Shown one piece after another: positions 8,053 through 16,238 of a DNA stretch of 64,000 nt. Both the position numbers and the translations under genes were made by a program. Source of the stretch: CAZECE01 sp964510525 (GTDB lineage: Bacteria; Pseudomonadota; Gammaproteobacteria; Pseudomonadales; JANQJO01). Numbering within the stretch: the stretch's first letter is position 1; each line of letters opens with the position of its first letter. Under the pieces are notes generated by a model. That model was given only the letters and a program-made list of their open reading frames with translations. It was not told the DNA's origin and searched no databases. The stretch is taken from positions 1 through 64,000 of the forward strand of contig CAZECE010000042.1 of the NCBI GenBank assembly GCA_964510525.1, in the 5' to 3' direction.

Positions 8053-8814
8053 GTGTCTAGCACAGGTTTGGTAGTTGCCAATTGGAAGTTGAACGGTTCT
8101 CAGGCTATGGCGACCGATTGGTTAGCGGAATACGCATTATTGAGTCAGGATCATGATCTGAGCTTAGTTAGATCGGTTGTATGTCCTCCGTTTCCTTATG
8201 TGCCTTTATTATCGGCCAGTCAGATGACTGCGGGTGCTCAAGACGTCAGTTTGTATGAGCAGGGCGCTTACACCGGAGATGTCTCCGCGGAGATGCTCGC
8301 GGATTTTCAAGTGACCTATGCTATAGTGGGGCACTCGGAACGTCGAGCCTTGTTCGGAGAAACCGATGTGGATGTGGCTAAGAAAGCTCAGCTGCTATTG
8401 GCCAAAGGCATTAAGCCCATTATTTGTGTTGGGGAATCCCAAGCACAAAGAGAGGCGAACCAAACCTTTGATGTGGTCGGTCAGCAGCTCTCTGCGCTGT
8501 TGGAGATATTGACGGTAGCGGATTTGGCTAAGGTGGCCATCGCTTATGAGCCGATATGGGCGATTGGCACCGGGAAGACGGCTACGGCCGAGCAAGCCAA
8601 TGAAGTGCATCAATGGATTTACGATTGGGCATCGCGGCAGGGCATGACCGATGAGCAGCTGCAGGCAATGCCGGTTATATATGGCGGCAGTGTTAAGCCT
8701 GAGAATGCCGCTGATTTGTTTTCGATGTCGGCCATTAAGGGCGCATTAGTGGGTGGGGCATCGTTAAAGCCCAATGATTTTTTTAACATAGTCAAAGCCT
8801 GGCACGACAGGTAA
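8053..8814 (+). CDS. tpiA: Triosephosphate isomerase
   Basis: A TIM-barrel glycolytic enzyme of about 253 residues. Visible are VVANWKLNG (Lys near residue 12), IVGHSERRALFGE (catalytic His), VAIAYEPIWAIGTGKTAT (catalytic Glu and loop 6) and YGGSVKPENA (phosphate binding). GTG at 8053 is the likely start because AAAGGG lies 6 bases upstream; a TTG at 8047 sits too close to that site. secG follows after 27 bases. Confidence 0.96.
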   Translation: MSSTGLVVANWKLNGSQAMATDWLAEYALLSQDHDLSLVRSVVCPPFPYVPLLSASQMTAGAQDVSLYEQGAYTGDVSAEMLADFQVTYAIVGHSERRALFGETDVDVAKKAQLLLAKGIKPIICVGESQAQREANQTFDVVGQQLSALLEILTVADLAKVAIAYEPIWAIGTGKTATAEQANEVHQWIYDWASRQGMTDEQLQAMPVIYGGSVKPENAADLFSMSAIKGALVGGASLKPNDFFNIVKAWHDR

Positions 8815-8841
8815 GAAGACAGGTAAGAATAGGAACAATAC

Positions 8842-9459
8842 ATGCTTTCGACCGTTATTTTAGTAATTCAAGTCGTTTCCGCGATTGCGCTGGTAGGCTT
8901 CGTTTTGTTGCAACAGGGCAAAGGTGCGGATGCCGGGGCTTCTTTTGGGGGTGGTGCGTCGCAAACGGTATTTGGCAGTTCGGGTACTGGTAACTTTTTA
9001 ACGCGTATGACTGCCTTATTTGCGGTGGTGTTTTTTTGCTGCAGCTTAGGTTTGGCTCACCTAACCAAAAAGGCCATTAATGATGGCTCATCGTTGAATT
9101 TTGAGCTGCCCGCGGCTGAGGCCGGGTTGGGCGGTGAGGGTGTTGTTCCAGATCAGGCGTTGGCTCCTGCTGAAATGGTTATCTCGTCAGACGAGCTGCC
9201 AGTCGAGACTGCTTTGCCAGAAGGCGATTTGCCGGTTCCGGTAGCGCCGCCTGTATCTGAAGGTGGATCTTCAAGTGACTTGCCACCTACTGGTGATCTG
9301 CCTGAGGTGCCTGTTTCAGCTGGGCCCGCTAGTGAGTCCGCCGATGAAACTGATGCCGCGGCGCAAGCAATGACGCGTGCGGAAGAAATTAAGGCAGCAG
9401 CCGCAGCGGTGAATGCTGAGTCTGAAGCAGTAATCGATGCCCCTGTGGAAAACAAGTGA
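8842..9459 (+). CDS. secG: Protein-export membrane protein SecG with long acidic tail
   Basis: A subunit of the SecYEG translocon. The first 80 residues are normal SecG: two transmembrane helices separated by LLQQGKGADAGASFGGGAS and TVFGSSGTGNFLTRMTA. Beyond them is a tail of about 120 residues rich in Ala, Pro, Glu, Ser and Asp (for example PVPVAPPVSEGGSSSDLPP). The total is 205 residues against roughly 110-130 for many relatives. The tail is low-complexity with no recognised domain and should lie in the periplasm given two helices. Confidence 0.93.
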   Translation: MLSTVILVIQVVSAIALVGFVLLQQGKGADAGASFGGGASQTVFGSSGTGNFLTRMTALFAVVFFCCSLGLAHLTKKAINDGSSLNFELPAAEAGLGGEGVVPDQALAPAEMVISSDELPVETALPEGDLPVPVAPPVSEGGSSSDLPPTGDLPEVPVSAGPASESADETDAAAQAMTRAEEIKAAAAAVNAESEAVIDAPVENK

Positions 9460-9473
9460 TACATACTCAATAT

Positions 9474-9559
9474 GCCGATGTGGTGGAACTGGTAGACACG
9501 CTATCTTGAGGGGGTAGTGACCTTCGGTCGTGCCGGTTCGAGTCCGGCCATCGGCACCA
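9474..9559 (+). tRNA. tRNA-Leu (GAG)
   Basis: Class II tRNA of 86 nt with encoded CCA. The acceptor GCCGATG pairs with CATCGGC; the anticodon loop CTTGAGG gives GAG. A long variable arm precedes the T-arm GGTTCGAGTCC. Position after secG is typical for gammaproteobacteria. Confidence 0.97.
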
Positions 9560-9604
9560 AATTTTTAGTCATGATTTTCTCGAAGAAATTATTTGAAATA
9601 AATT

Positions 9605-9633
9605 TTGACTCGTCGAAGTTAAGTCCGTATTAT
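9605..9633 (+). promoter_or_regulatory. Sigma-70 promoter of the initiator tRNA gene
   Basis: TTGACT (9605-9610), 17 bases, then TATTAT (9628-9633). The start would fall about 10 bases before the tRNA 5' end, so tRNA-fMet can be read independently of tRNA-Leu. Confidence 0.7.
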
Positions 9634-9649
9634 GCTTCGACTTTCTTGA

Positions 9650-9726
<77 letters not shown>

Positions 9727-9747
9727 ATTTTTATATCCATAAACCAC

Positions 9748-10167
9748 GTGTTCAATACTCTCGAAAAAGACTATGCGTTGGTTATCTCTCAGAATCTGAT
9801 CTGGGGCGATATGGATGCCTACCAACATATTAACAACACGGTTTATTTCCGTTATTTCGAAGACACTCGCATGGCCTATTTTGAAAAAATTGGGGTCAAT
9901 GCTCACATGGTGCAACACAATCAAGCGCCCATTTTGGCAAGAACGGAGTGTGATTTTAGGTCCCCATTGATCTACCCGGATCAAATTTATATTGCCACGA
10001 AATGTCAGCTCTTATCTGAGAAAAAATTTAACATGGATTATGTGATTGTCAGTAAGGCGCAGAATCGGCTGGTTGCTGAGGGTTCTGGATTGGGAGTGTA
10101 TTACGATTTTAATACGCACAAGAGTTGTAAGGTACCTGAGCGCATAGCCCTGGCGATGCAGTCTTGA
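9748..10167 (+). CDS. Acyl-CoA thioesterase, hot-dog fold (4HBT/YbgC-like)
   Basis: About 139 residues with the hot-dog thioesterase signature WGDMDAYQHINNTVYFRYFED, where the Asp is the usual catalytic residue of the 4-hydroxybenzoyl-CoA thioesterase group, followed by a long helix and ILARTECDFRSPLIYPDQI. The frame is open back into the tRNA-fMet gene; GTG at 9748 is the first reasonable start beyond the tRNA but has no good ribosome site, and a TTG at 9778 is also possible. It starts about 20 bases behind the tRNA and is probably read with it. The tolQ operon in this window lacks the usual ybgC, but this protein is not clearly its equivalent. Confidence 0.85.
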   Translation: MFNTLEKDYALVISQNLIWGDMDAYQHINNTVYFRYFEDTRMAYFEKIGVNAHMVQHNQAPILARTECDFRSPLIYPDQIYIATKCQLLSEKKFNMDYVIVSKAQNRLVAEGSGLGVYYDFNTHKSCKVPERIALAMQS

Positions 10168-10203
10168 GTTTAAAAGGTGACTTTGTAAAAGTGGGGGGGA
10201 TTG

Positions 10204-10545
10204 ATGCCGGAAGAAATCTTTTTTGAAGCAGAAGGGTGTTTCATCACGGAGTTATCCAATACGCCTGAAGACCCGGTTGTCTCTATTGCAAAAGCGCGGG
10301 TGTTGCCGGGTGTGACGACGGCTTGGCACTGGCTGTCGGGGACTGTTGAGCGGTATGTGATTCTATCGGGTCAGGGTCTGGTTGAAGTCGGGGAGCAGCC
10401 AGCAAGACAGGTATTGGAAGGGGATGTGGTGATTATACCGGCTAAAGTCAGGCAGAGAATCTCCAATGTGGGAGCGGTCGATTTAATTTTCCTTGCCGTC
10501 TGTACGCCTCGATTTGAGATGCAAAACTATCATCATGGTGCTTAA
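10204..10545 (+). CDS. Cupin-domain protein
   Basis: A 113-residue single-domain beta-barrel. The cupin core is visible as TTAWHWLSGTVERYVILSGQ (motif 1, with one His and one Glu) and LEGDVVIIPAKVRQRI (motif 2, where the usual metal His is absent). The start at ATG 10204 is preferred over the adjacent in-frame TTG. It follows the thioesterase by 36 bases. A specific substrate cannot be named. Confidence 0.8.
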   Translation: MPEEIFFEAEGCFITELSNTPEDPVVSIAKARVLPGVTTAWHWLSGTVERYVILSGQGLVEVGEQPARQVLEGDVVIIPAKVRQRISNVGAVDLIFLAVCTPRFEMQNYHHGA

Positions 10546-10574
10546 TGCCTGCGAGGCGGTGAGTGAAATAAGTG

Positions 10575-10709
10575 CGTCACCCCAAACTTGATTTGGGGTC
10601 CAGGGAACAAAGGCGCTGTTAGTGGTTGTGCTAAAAGACTGCATAGACAGTAGTGAACTTGGGGTACAGTGTTCTTACCTCTGGATTCCGCATCAAGTGC
10701 GGAATGACG
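10575..10709. repeat. REP/BIME-like paired palindromic element, copy A
   Basis: Two imperfect palindromes in opposite orientation. The left is GTCA-CCCCAAACTTGATTTGGGG-TCCAG (hairpin 10580-10598). The right is CTGGATTCC-GCATCAAGTGC-GGAATGACG (10681-10709). About 80 bases lie between them. The same layout recurs at 14795-14905. It fills most of the gap between the cupin gene and ytoQ. Confidence 0.75.
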
Positions 10710-10743
10710 TAACAGAGTGAATTTTAAAGAGAGGAAGTAATGT

Positions 10744-11181
10744 ATGAATTTGACGGTTTATTTATCCGGAGAAATACACACCGATTGGCGCGATCAAATC
10801 ATTCAAGGCTGTGAGGGCTGTGGCATTCGGTTTTTGTCTGCAGTTACCGATCATGATGCCAGCGATGCTGCAGGGGATTTGTTGGGCCCAGAAGATAAAC
10901 CTTTTTGGCGCGATCACAAATCCGCAAAGGTCAATGCGATGCGCACCAAAACGTTCATCGAGCAGTGCGACATTGCGGTGATTCGGTTTGGCGAGAAATA
11001 CAAACAATGGAATGCAGCCTTTGATGCGGGCTATTGCGCGGCCCTGGGCAAACCCTACATCACGCTTCATGGTGAAGATATCGTACATCCGCTTAAAGAA
11101 GTCGATGCCGCCGCTTATGCTTGGGCGACCACCACGGAGCAGGTGGTGGGGATGTTGGGATACCTAGTCATTAGTTTGTGA
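10744..11181 (+). CDS. ytoQ: YtoQ-family protein
   Basis: A 145-residue protein that matches the YtoQ family: YLSGEIHTDWRDQI at the start, SAVTDHDASDAAGDLLG, then QWNAAFDAGYCAALGKPYI. The fold resembles nucleoside 2-deoxyribosyltransferases, but no activity is established that I can state. It starts after GAGGAAG. Upstream is REP-like element A; downstream is an AT-rich gap. Confidence 0.85.
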   Translation: MNLTVYLSGEIHTDWRDQIIQGCEGCGIRFLSAVTDHDASDAAGDLLGPEDKPFWRDHKSAKVNAMRTKTFIEQCDIAVIRFGEKYKQWNAAFDAGYCAALGKPYITLHGEDIVHPLKEVDAAAYAWATTTEQVVGMLGYLVISL

Positions 11182-11527
11182 GTTTTGCCTCTGTGGAAGG
11201 TATTAAGATGAGTCTTCTGTGAATGGAAATAGCGAAGCGCTTTTCACTTTTGGAAGTGCTGGAGCGTTACTGCTGCTACTGGGAATTAATATTTCGTTTG
11301 TAAAGTACCTAATTTATGTTTGTGGTTAGAAGTATCTCTGATTTTTATTTAATCTAAATATGCTTTATTTGGAAAAATGTTTCTTGAATAGTAATTTGGG
11401 GTGTGTATAATTTTTGTTCTTTGAGTCGTATCTAAAAGCTCATATTGATTTATAAGAAAATCCAGTAAGAACTGGTTAATAATTTAAATAAAAGTAGAGC
11501 AGAGTTGCTTGTTGGAGTGAAAGTGTA
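11182..11527. other. AT-rich intergenic region
   Basis: A 346-base stretch with no coding frame. It is clearly richer in A and T than its neighbours, like the orphan gene it precedes. The only recognisable signal is the promoter at 11384-11411. Confidence 0.6.
11384..11411 (+). promoter_or_regulatory. Sigma-70 promoter of the orphan gene at 11528
   Basis: TTGAAT (11384-11389), 16 bases, then a perfect TATAAT (11406-11411). It implies a 5' leader of about 110 bases before the orphan gene. Confidence 0.65.
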
Positions 11528-12112
11528 ATGAATTCAGGTTTGACTAGTCCCACAATTCCAGGAAGATTCCAGCATAAGTTGGCAGACATTCATAAGCGTT
11601 TTTCTAGTGAAGATTTAACTGATGACGACACTAGAAACAGCCTAATGGATGATATTGAGCGTTATGACGGTCAGATAATATTTTTTAGCAAGATAAATAG
11701 TCCTGAACAAATAGATATGCTTGCAACAACGGTTGAGTTAAACAAATCATTAAATAAGATTATGTGTTCAGAAGATGTGCCTCTTCAGACTGACAAAAAA
11801 AATATAAAAATGCGTCTCAAGGTAGAGACTTCAAATAAAAAAGAAATGACTTTTGATAACGTTTCTGTAAAAAAATTTAAAGACATTGCATTTGCATTGG
11901 CCTCGAAAAAGATATCCCTGACTAAAATAATTGAGGTAAAAATTATTCAAGATTTTCTATATGAATCGCCAAAAGAAATTTTTGATCAAAACAACAGTGT
12001 CTCTAAAGACATTCAAAATTTTATCGGCACTTCAAATTCAAAGGCTTTTACCCTAGCGAATCTTGATGAATTGAGCGAACGTTTAGAAAATAATGGTTGT
12101 TTATCAGGATAA
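11528..12112 (+). CDS. Orphan protein of unknown function, AT-rich gene
   Basis: I do not recognise this 194-residue protein. It has no signal peptide or membrane segment, is rich in Lys, Asp, Ser and Asn and looks mostly helical. The N-terminus (MNSGLTSPTIPGRFQHKLAD) is Ser/Thr/Pro-containing and the rest is charged. Its base composition is more AT-rich than the flanking ytoQ and sulP genes, with many AAA and AAT codons, which suggests transfer. It stands alone with its own promoter (11384-11411) and GGAG before the start. Layout and composition recall secreted effectors of host-associated bacteria, but nothing here proves secretion. Confidence 0.65.
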   Translation: MNSGLTSPTIPGRFQHKLADIHKRFSSEDLTDDDTRNSLMDDIERYDGQIIFFSKINSPEQIDMLATTVELNKSLNKIMCSEDVPLQTDKKNIKMRLKVETSNKKEMTFDNVSVKKFKDIAFALASKKISLTKIIEVKIIQDFLYESPKEIFDQNNSVSKDIQNFIGTSNSKAFTLANLDELSERLENNGCLSG

Positions 12113-12114
12113 TC

Positions 12115-12130
12115 ACCAGGCTGTCCTGGT
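12115..12130 (+). terminator. Weak hairpin after the orphan gene
   Basis: ACCAGG-CTGT... pairs with CCTGGT immediately behind the stop codon. No T-run follows directly, so function as a terminator is uncertain. The remaining gap to 12345 shows nothing else I can support. Confidence 0.3.
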
Positions 12131-12345
12131 AAACAGCGCCTTAGATATTTCGATTTTTTTCAGCAAAGTTTGAAAAATAATTTCTTAAAAATGAAAGTTT
12201 CGACTCGTAATCCCCTCTAACAGAAAAATGGTCTAGGGCAGAGTAAAGCAGGTAGACTATGCTGCTTCACGAAAGAGGGCAGACCGAGATCTTTGAGCCT
12301 TCAAAATCAAAAAAGCCTTAAAATCATTAGAGTGGTGAATACAGC

Positions 12346-13839
12346 GTGTTTGGATTGGTAAAACAAGAGTGGTTTGGAAACGTCCGAGGGGATGTGTTGG
12401 CTGGTTTGGTGGTGGCGTTGGCGTTGATTCCTGAGGCCATCGCCTTTTCGATCATTGCGGGGGTGGATCCTAAAGTCGGACTTTATGCCTCTTTTTGTAT
12501 TGCGGTCGTCATTTCCTTTGTCGGTGGCCGACCGGGCATGATTTCTGCGGCAACGGGCGCGATGGCGTTGTTGATGGTCACATTAGTCAAACAGCATGGC
12601 TTAGAATACTTGCTGGCCGCTACGGTATTGACCGGGTTTATTCAGATCGGAATGGGGTTATTAAAGCTCGATCGATTGATGAGTTTTGTTTCTCGCGCCG
12701 TGGTCACCGGCTTTGTAAATGCCTTGGCCATTTTGATTTTTATGGCTCAATTGCCTGAGCTGATTGATGTGCCTTGGACGGTGTATCTGATGACGGCCGC
12801 TGGACTAGGCATCATCTATTTGTTTCCGCTATTACCGCGTGTGGGTCAAGTCATTCCATCTCCATTAGTTTGCATTTTGTCACTCACCGCTGTGGCAATG
12901 TTGTTAGGTCTGGATATTCGCACCGTGGGAGACATGGGCGAGTTACCGGATACGCTGCCAGTTTTTTTGTGGCCAGATGTCCCTCTAACTTGGGATACCT
13001 TGCAGATCATTTTCCCCTATTCGGCAGCACTGGCTGTCGTGGGGCTGTTGGAATCTTTAATGACGGCCACCATTGTGGATGATTTAACGGATACACACAG
13101 CAATAAAACCCGTGAGTGTCAGGGGCAAGGCATTGCTAACATTGCCGCGGGTTTTATGGGTGGCATGGCAGGCTGTGCGATGATTGGACAGTCTGTGATT
13201 AATGTAAAATCGGGTGGCCGAGGACGTTTGTCGACGTTTATTGCTGGGGTTGTGTTGTTGATCTTGGTGGTGTTTTTAAGCGATTGGGTTTCCCAAATCC
13301 CGATGGCGGCCTTGGTGGCGGTGATGATCATGGTCTCGATCGGGACTTTTGATTGGCGCTCGATCCGTGATTTGAATCATTACCCGTTATCGACGAATGT
13401 TGTGATGATTGCCACTGTGGCGGTTGTGGTTTGGACGCATAATCTGGCCTATGGTGTTTTTGTTGGTGTGTTGCTGGGCTCACTTTTCTTTGCCAACAAA
13501 GTCAGTCACTTTATGTATGTCGAGAAAAGTTTCGATGAAGCCGAAAATAGCCGAACGTATAAAGTACATGGTCAGGTTTTTTTCAATTCCGCAGCTAAGT
13601 TTTTAGCGCAATTTGATTTCAAAGAAGCGGTTGAAAAAGTGGTGATCGATTTAAGTTTGGCGCACTTTTGGGATATTTCCGCGGTGAGTGCGTTAGATAA
13701 AGTGGTGATTAAGTTGCGTCGCGAAGGGGCGGATGTCACGGTTTTGGGGTTGAATGAAGCCAGTGAAACCTTGATCGATCGTTTTGGTGTACATGATAAA
13801 CCAGAGGAAGTGGCACGCGTATTAGGGGAGCACGGATGA
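12346..13839 (+). CDS. SulP-family inorganic anion transporter with STAS domain
   Basis: A 497-residue membrane protein of the SulP family (sulfate, bicarbonate or related anions). It has about 11 hydrophobic segments from residue 14 on. The early signature VALALIPEAIAFSIIAGVDP fits the family, as does LESLMTATIVDDLTDTHSNK near residue 240. The cytoplasmic STAS domain (about residues 405-497) contains VVIDLSLAHFWDISAVSALD, equivalent to the anti-sigma-antagonist loop. The start is GTG at 12346. The stop overlaps the next gene (ATGA), and pairing with a universal stress protein is common for bicarbonate-type SulP transporters. The ion cannot be read from sequence. Confidence 0.92.
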   Translation: MFGLVKQEWFGNVRGDVLAGLVVALALIPEAIAFSIIAGVDPKVGLYASFCIAVVISFVGGRPGMISAATGAMALLMVTLVKQHGLEYLLAATVLTGFIQIGMGLLKLDRLMSFVSRAVVTGFVNALAILIFMAQLPELIDVPWTVYLMTAAGLGIIYLFPLLPRVGQVIPSPLVCILSLTAVAMLLGLDIRTVGDMGELPDTLPVFLWPDVPLTWDTLQIIFPYSAALAVVGLLESLMTATIVDDLTDTHSNKTRECQGQGIANIAAGFMGGMAGCAMIGQSVINVKSGGRGRLSTFIAGVVLLILVVFLSDWVSQIPMAALVAVMIMVSIGTFDWRSIRDLNHYPLSTNVVMIATVAVVVWTHNLAYGVFVGVLLGSLFFANKVSHFMYVEKSFDEAENSRTYKVHGQVFFNSAAKFLAQFDFKEAVEKVVIDLSLAHFWDISAVSALDKVVIKLRREGADVTVLGLNEASETLIDRFGVHDKPEEVARVLGEHG

Positions 13840-14744
13840 TGAATACGTCAGAGCAAACGCATGAAATAAAACAAGCCACAAGCAGTGGCAAAAAAATAGT
13901 GGCTTGTTTGGATGGGGCTGCTCAAAGTCAAGCCGTTTGCGATTACGCGATTTGGATTGCGCAAACATTATCAGCGCCACTTATGTTGCTTCATACAATA
14001 GAGCCGGCGCAAGTACCCCCGGTCGCTGATTTGAGTGGGGCTATTGGTCTTGGGGCTTCAGAAGAGCTGCTGGCGGAGTTGACTGAGGTTGAGCAAAGCC
14101 GGCGTCAGCTGATGATAAAAAAAGGCAATATTATGTTGCAAGCTGCTAAACAGCGAGCAGAGGCGCAAGGTATTGAAGATGTTGAAACGGTGCAGCAGCA
14201 TGGTAATCTCGCTCAGGTGTTGGTGGATCTTGAAGAGCAAGTTCGCGTGCTGGTGATGGGCATTCGGGGGCAGGATCACGAGTCGGATGCCTCTGGATTA
14301 GGTTCGCAATTAGAAACCGTGATTCGCTCGTTGCACACGCCCATTTTGGTGGTCAATACGGAATTCTCGAAGCCTAACAATGTGATGTTGGCGTACGATG
14401 GCAGTGAAGCCGCCGATAAAGGGTTGGCTCTCGTGGCTTCAAGCCCGTTATTTCAAGCCTTACCGTGCCACTTGGTGCACATCGTGGATGCGGCCAATGC
14501 TGAACAAGACGATCCAATTTTAAATCGTGCTCATGCTCAATTGAAAGCATCGGGTATGGAAACCAAAGCCGTTAGTTTGGCGGGAAAAATGGAAACCGTT
14601 TTGGTGGAGTGCCAGCAACAGCAAGGAATTGATTTGATGGTAATGGGCGCGTTCAGCCACAACCGGTTGCGTAAATTACTGCTGGGCAGTTTAACCGCGA
14701 AAATGCTGGAAAAGACGCAAAAGCCGGTGTTGTTGCTTCGGTAA
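13836..14744 (+). CDS. Tandem universal stress protein (two UspA domains)
   Basis: A 302-residue cytoplasmic protein with two Usp domains. Domain 1 covers about residues 19-170 (KKIVACLDGAAQSQAVCDYA) and domain 2 about 180-302 (NNVMLAYDGSEAADKGLALV). Domain 2 keeps the nucleotide-loop pattern GAFSHNRLRKLLLGSLT; domain 1 is more diverged there. Translation is coupled to sulP: the start ATG overlaps the sulP stop (ATGATG, 13836-13841). It probably modulates or accompanies the transporter, which is inference from the operon. Confidence 0.92.
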   Translation: MMNTSEQTHEIKQATSSGKKIVACLDGAAQSQAVCDYAIWIAQTLSAPLMLLHTIEPAQVPPVADLSGAIGLGASEELLAELTEVEQSRRQLMIKKGNIMLQAAKQRAEAQGIEDVETVQQHGNLAQVLVDLEEQVRVLVMGIRGQDHESDASGLGSQLETVIRSLHTPILVVNTEFSKPNNVMLAYDGSEAADKGLALVASSPLFQALPCHLVHIVDAANAEQDDPILNRAHAQLKASGMETKAVSLAGKMETVLVECQQQQGIDLMVMGAFSHNRLRKLLLGSLTAKMLEKTQKPVLLLR

Positions 14745-14794
14745 TTGTAGATGCAGTAGTGTTTTTATGGCGTCCCCGTACGTTTGTAAAAATA

Positions 14795-14905
14795 TCACAC
14801 CAAACTTGATTTGGGGTCCAGGGGTGGTGGCAATGGGTTGAGTGGGAGTTCGAAGTGACTTGGTAGCATTTACCTTTAGATTCCAGATCAAGTCTGGAAT
14901 GACGA
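14795..14905. repeat. REP/BIME-like paired palindromic element, copy B
   Basis: Same layout as 10575-10709. The left unit is CACACCAAACTTGATTTGGGG-TCCAG (14796-14820). The right unit is an inverted palindrome with stem ATTCCAGA/TCTGGAAT and tail GACG, near 14879-14904. The spacer differs from copy A. Confidence 0.7.
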
Positions 14906-14922
14906 GCGTGAACCTAACCCAT

Positions 14923-14975
14923 ATATCTGGAATGACGAGAACAATTTAATTCCAGGTTAAGCCTGGCATGATGAG
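14923..14975. repeat. Two further partial REP-like units
   Basis: A half unit, ATCTGGAATGACGAG (about 14925-14939), is followed by a decayed palindrome ATTCCAGG-TTAA-GCCTGGCAT (about 14949-14970). They follow copy B and end about a dozen bases before the next gene, so they occupy its ribosome-binding region. Confidence 0.6.
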
Positions 14976-14986
14976 AAATTGGGTTT

Positions 14987-16195
14987 GTGAGTAAGGATAA
15001 ACACTTCGATGTCGTTATCATCGGCGCAGGCGCATCCGGGTTGATGTGCGCTGCGACGGCCGGTGCTCGTGGTTTAAAGGTGTTGGTACTGGAAGGCAGT
15101 AATAAGCCAGGTAAAAAAATCTTAATGTCGGGTGGCGGGCGTTGTAATTTTACCAATCTTCATATCACCCCAGAACGGTTTATCAGTCAAAACCCCCATT
15201 TCTGTAAATCGGCATTAAGCCGTTATACACAATGGGATTTCATCGATCTGGTAGAGCGCTATCAAATTCCTTATGAAGAAAAAAATATGGGTGAGCTTTT
15301 TTGCCAGCATTCTGCAAAAGACATTTTAATGATGTTGCTGGCTGAGTGTGAGGCGGCTCAGGTTGAAGTTCGTGTGAACGCTGAAGTCAGTGCCATCATG
15401 CCTATAGAGAGTGCTGTCAGCCGATACCAATTAAGCGTTGATTCAATTATGTTGACCACCCGGTCCCTAGTCATTGCATCGGGTGGGCTGTCAATTCCGA
15501 CCATGGGGGCCAGTGATTTTGGTTATCGGGTGGCAAAACAGTTTGGACTTAACGTATTGCCAACGCGTGCGGCTTTGGTTCCATTGACCTTTACCGATGA
15601 GTTGAAACCTTTGTTCAGCCGGCTGTCGGGAGTCACGGTTGATGTTGAGGCTGGTTCATCTTTAAAAAGCTTTTTGGGCAGTTTGTTGATGACTCACCGA
15701 GGGCTCAGCGGTCCTCCTATACTGCAACTTTCGAGTTATTGGCAAGAAGGTGAGTCGATCACGTTAAAACTGTTACCTGAAAAAGCGATGGTGGCTGAAT
15801 TACTGGCGATCAAGCAAGAGAGGCCAAAAGCCTTGTTGCGCACGATACTGAATCAATGGCTGCCGAGTGCGTTGGTTTTAGAGTTAGAGGCGCGACACTG
15901 GTCAGACTGTGCCGAGAAGGAAATGACTCACATCCCGGATCGAATGTTGCAGGCCGTCAGTGAAGCTTTGCAAGCATGGCAAATAAAACCGGCGGGGACA
16001 GAGGGGTATCGAACCGCTGAAGTGACCTTGGGTGGCGTGGATACAGATGAAGTTTCCTCTAAGACGTTTGAAGTAAAAAAACAGCCTGGTTTGTATTTTA
16101 TTGGCGAAGTATTGGATGTCACAGGCCATCTGGGTGGCTTTAACTTTCAGTGGGCTTGGTCTTCTGCTGTGGCGGCGGGTTTGGCGGTTGGTTGA
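14987..16195 (+). CDS. NAD(P)/FAD-dependent oxidoreductase, HI0933/YhiN family
   Basis: A 402-residue flavoprotein of the HI0933-like (BaiN/YhiN) family. The dinucleotide-binding motif VVIIGAGASGLMCAATAGAR lies at residues 8-28, then LEGSNKPGKKILMSGGGRCN, a hallmark of the family, and a C-terminal FAD contact with GEVLDVTGHLGGFNFQWAWS. The physiological substrate is not known to me. The start is GTG at 14987; the preceding sequence is REP-derived and contains no strong ribosome site. yaiI follows after 43 bases. Confidence 0.9.
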   Translation: MSKDKHFDVVIIGAGASGLMCAATAGARGLKVLVLEGSNKPGKKILMSGGGRCNFTNLHITPERFISQNPHFCKSALSRYTQWDFIDLVERYQIPYEEKNMGELFCQHSAKDILMMLLAECEAAQVEVRVNAEVSAIMPIESAVSRYQLSVDSIMLTTRSLVIASGGLSIPTMGASDFGYRVAKQFGLNVLPTRAALVPLTFTDELKPLFSRLSGVTVDVEAGSSLKSFLGSLLMTHRGLSGPPILQLSSYWQEGESITLKLLPEKAMVAELLAIKQERPKALLRTILNQWLPSALVLELEARHWSDCAEKEMTHIPDRMLQAVSEALQAWQIKPAGTEGYRTAEVTLGGVDTDEVSSKTFEVKKQPGLYFIGEVLDVTGHLGGFNFQWAWSSAVAAGLAVG

Positions 16196-16238
16196 AGCAA
16201 GCTTGTTGGCTGACTGAAGAGGCAAGATTGGAATTGAG

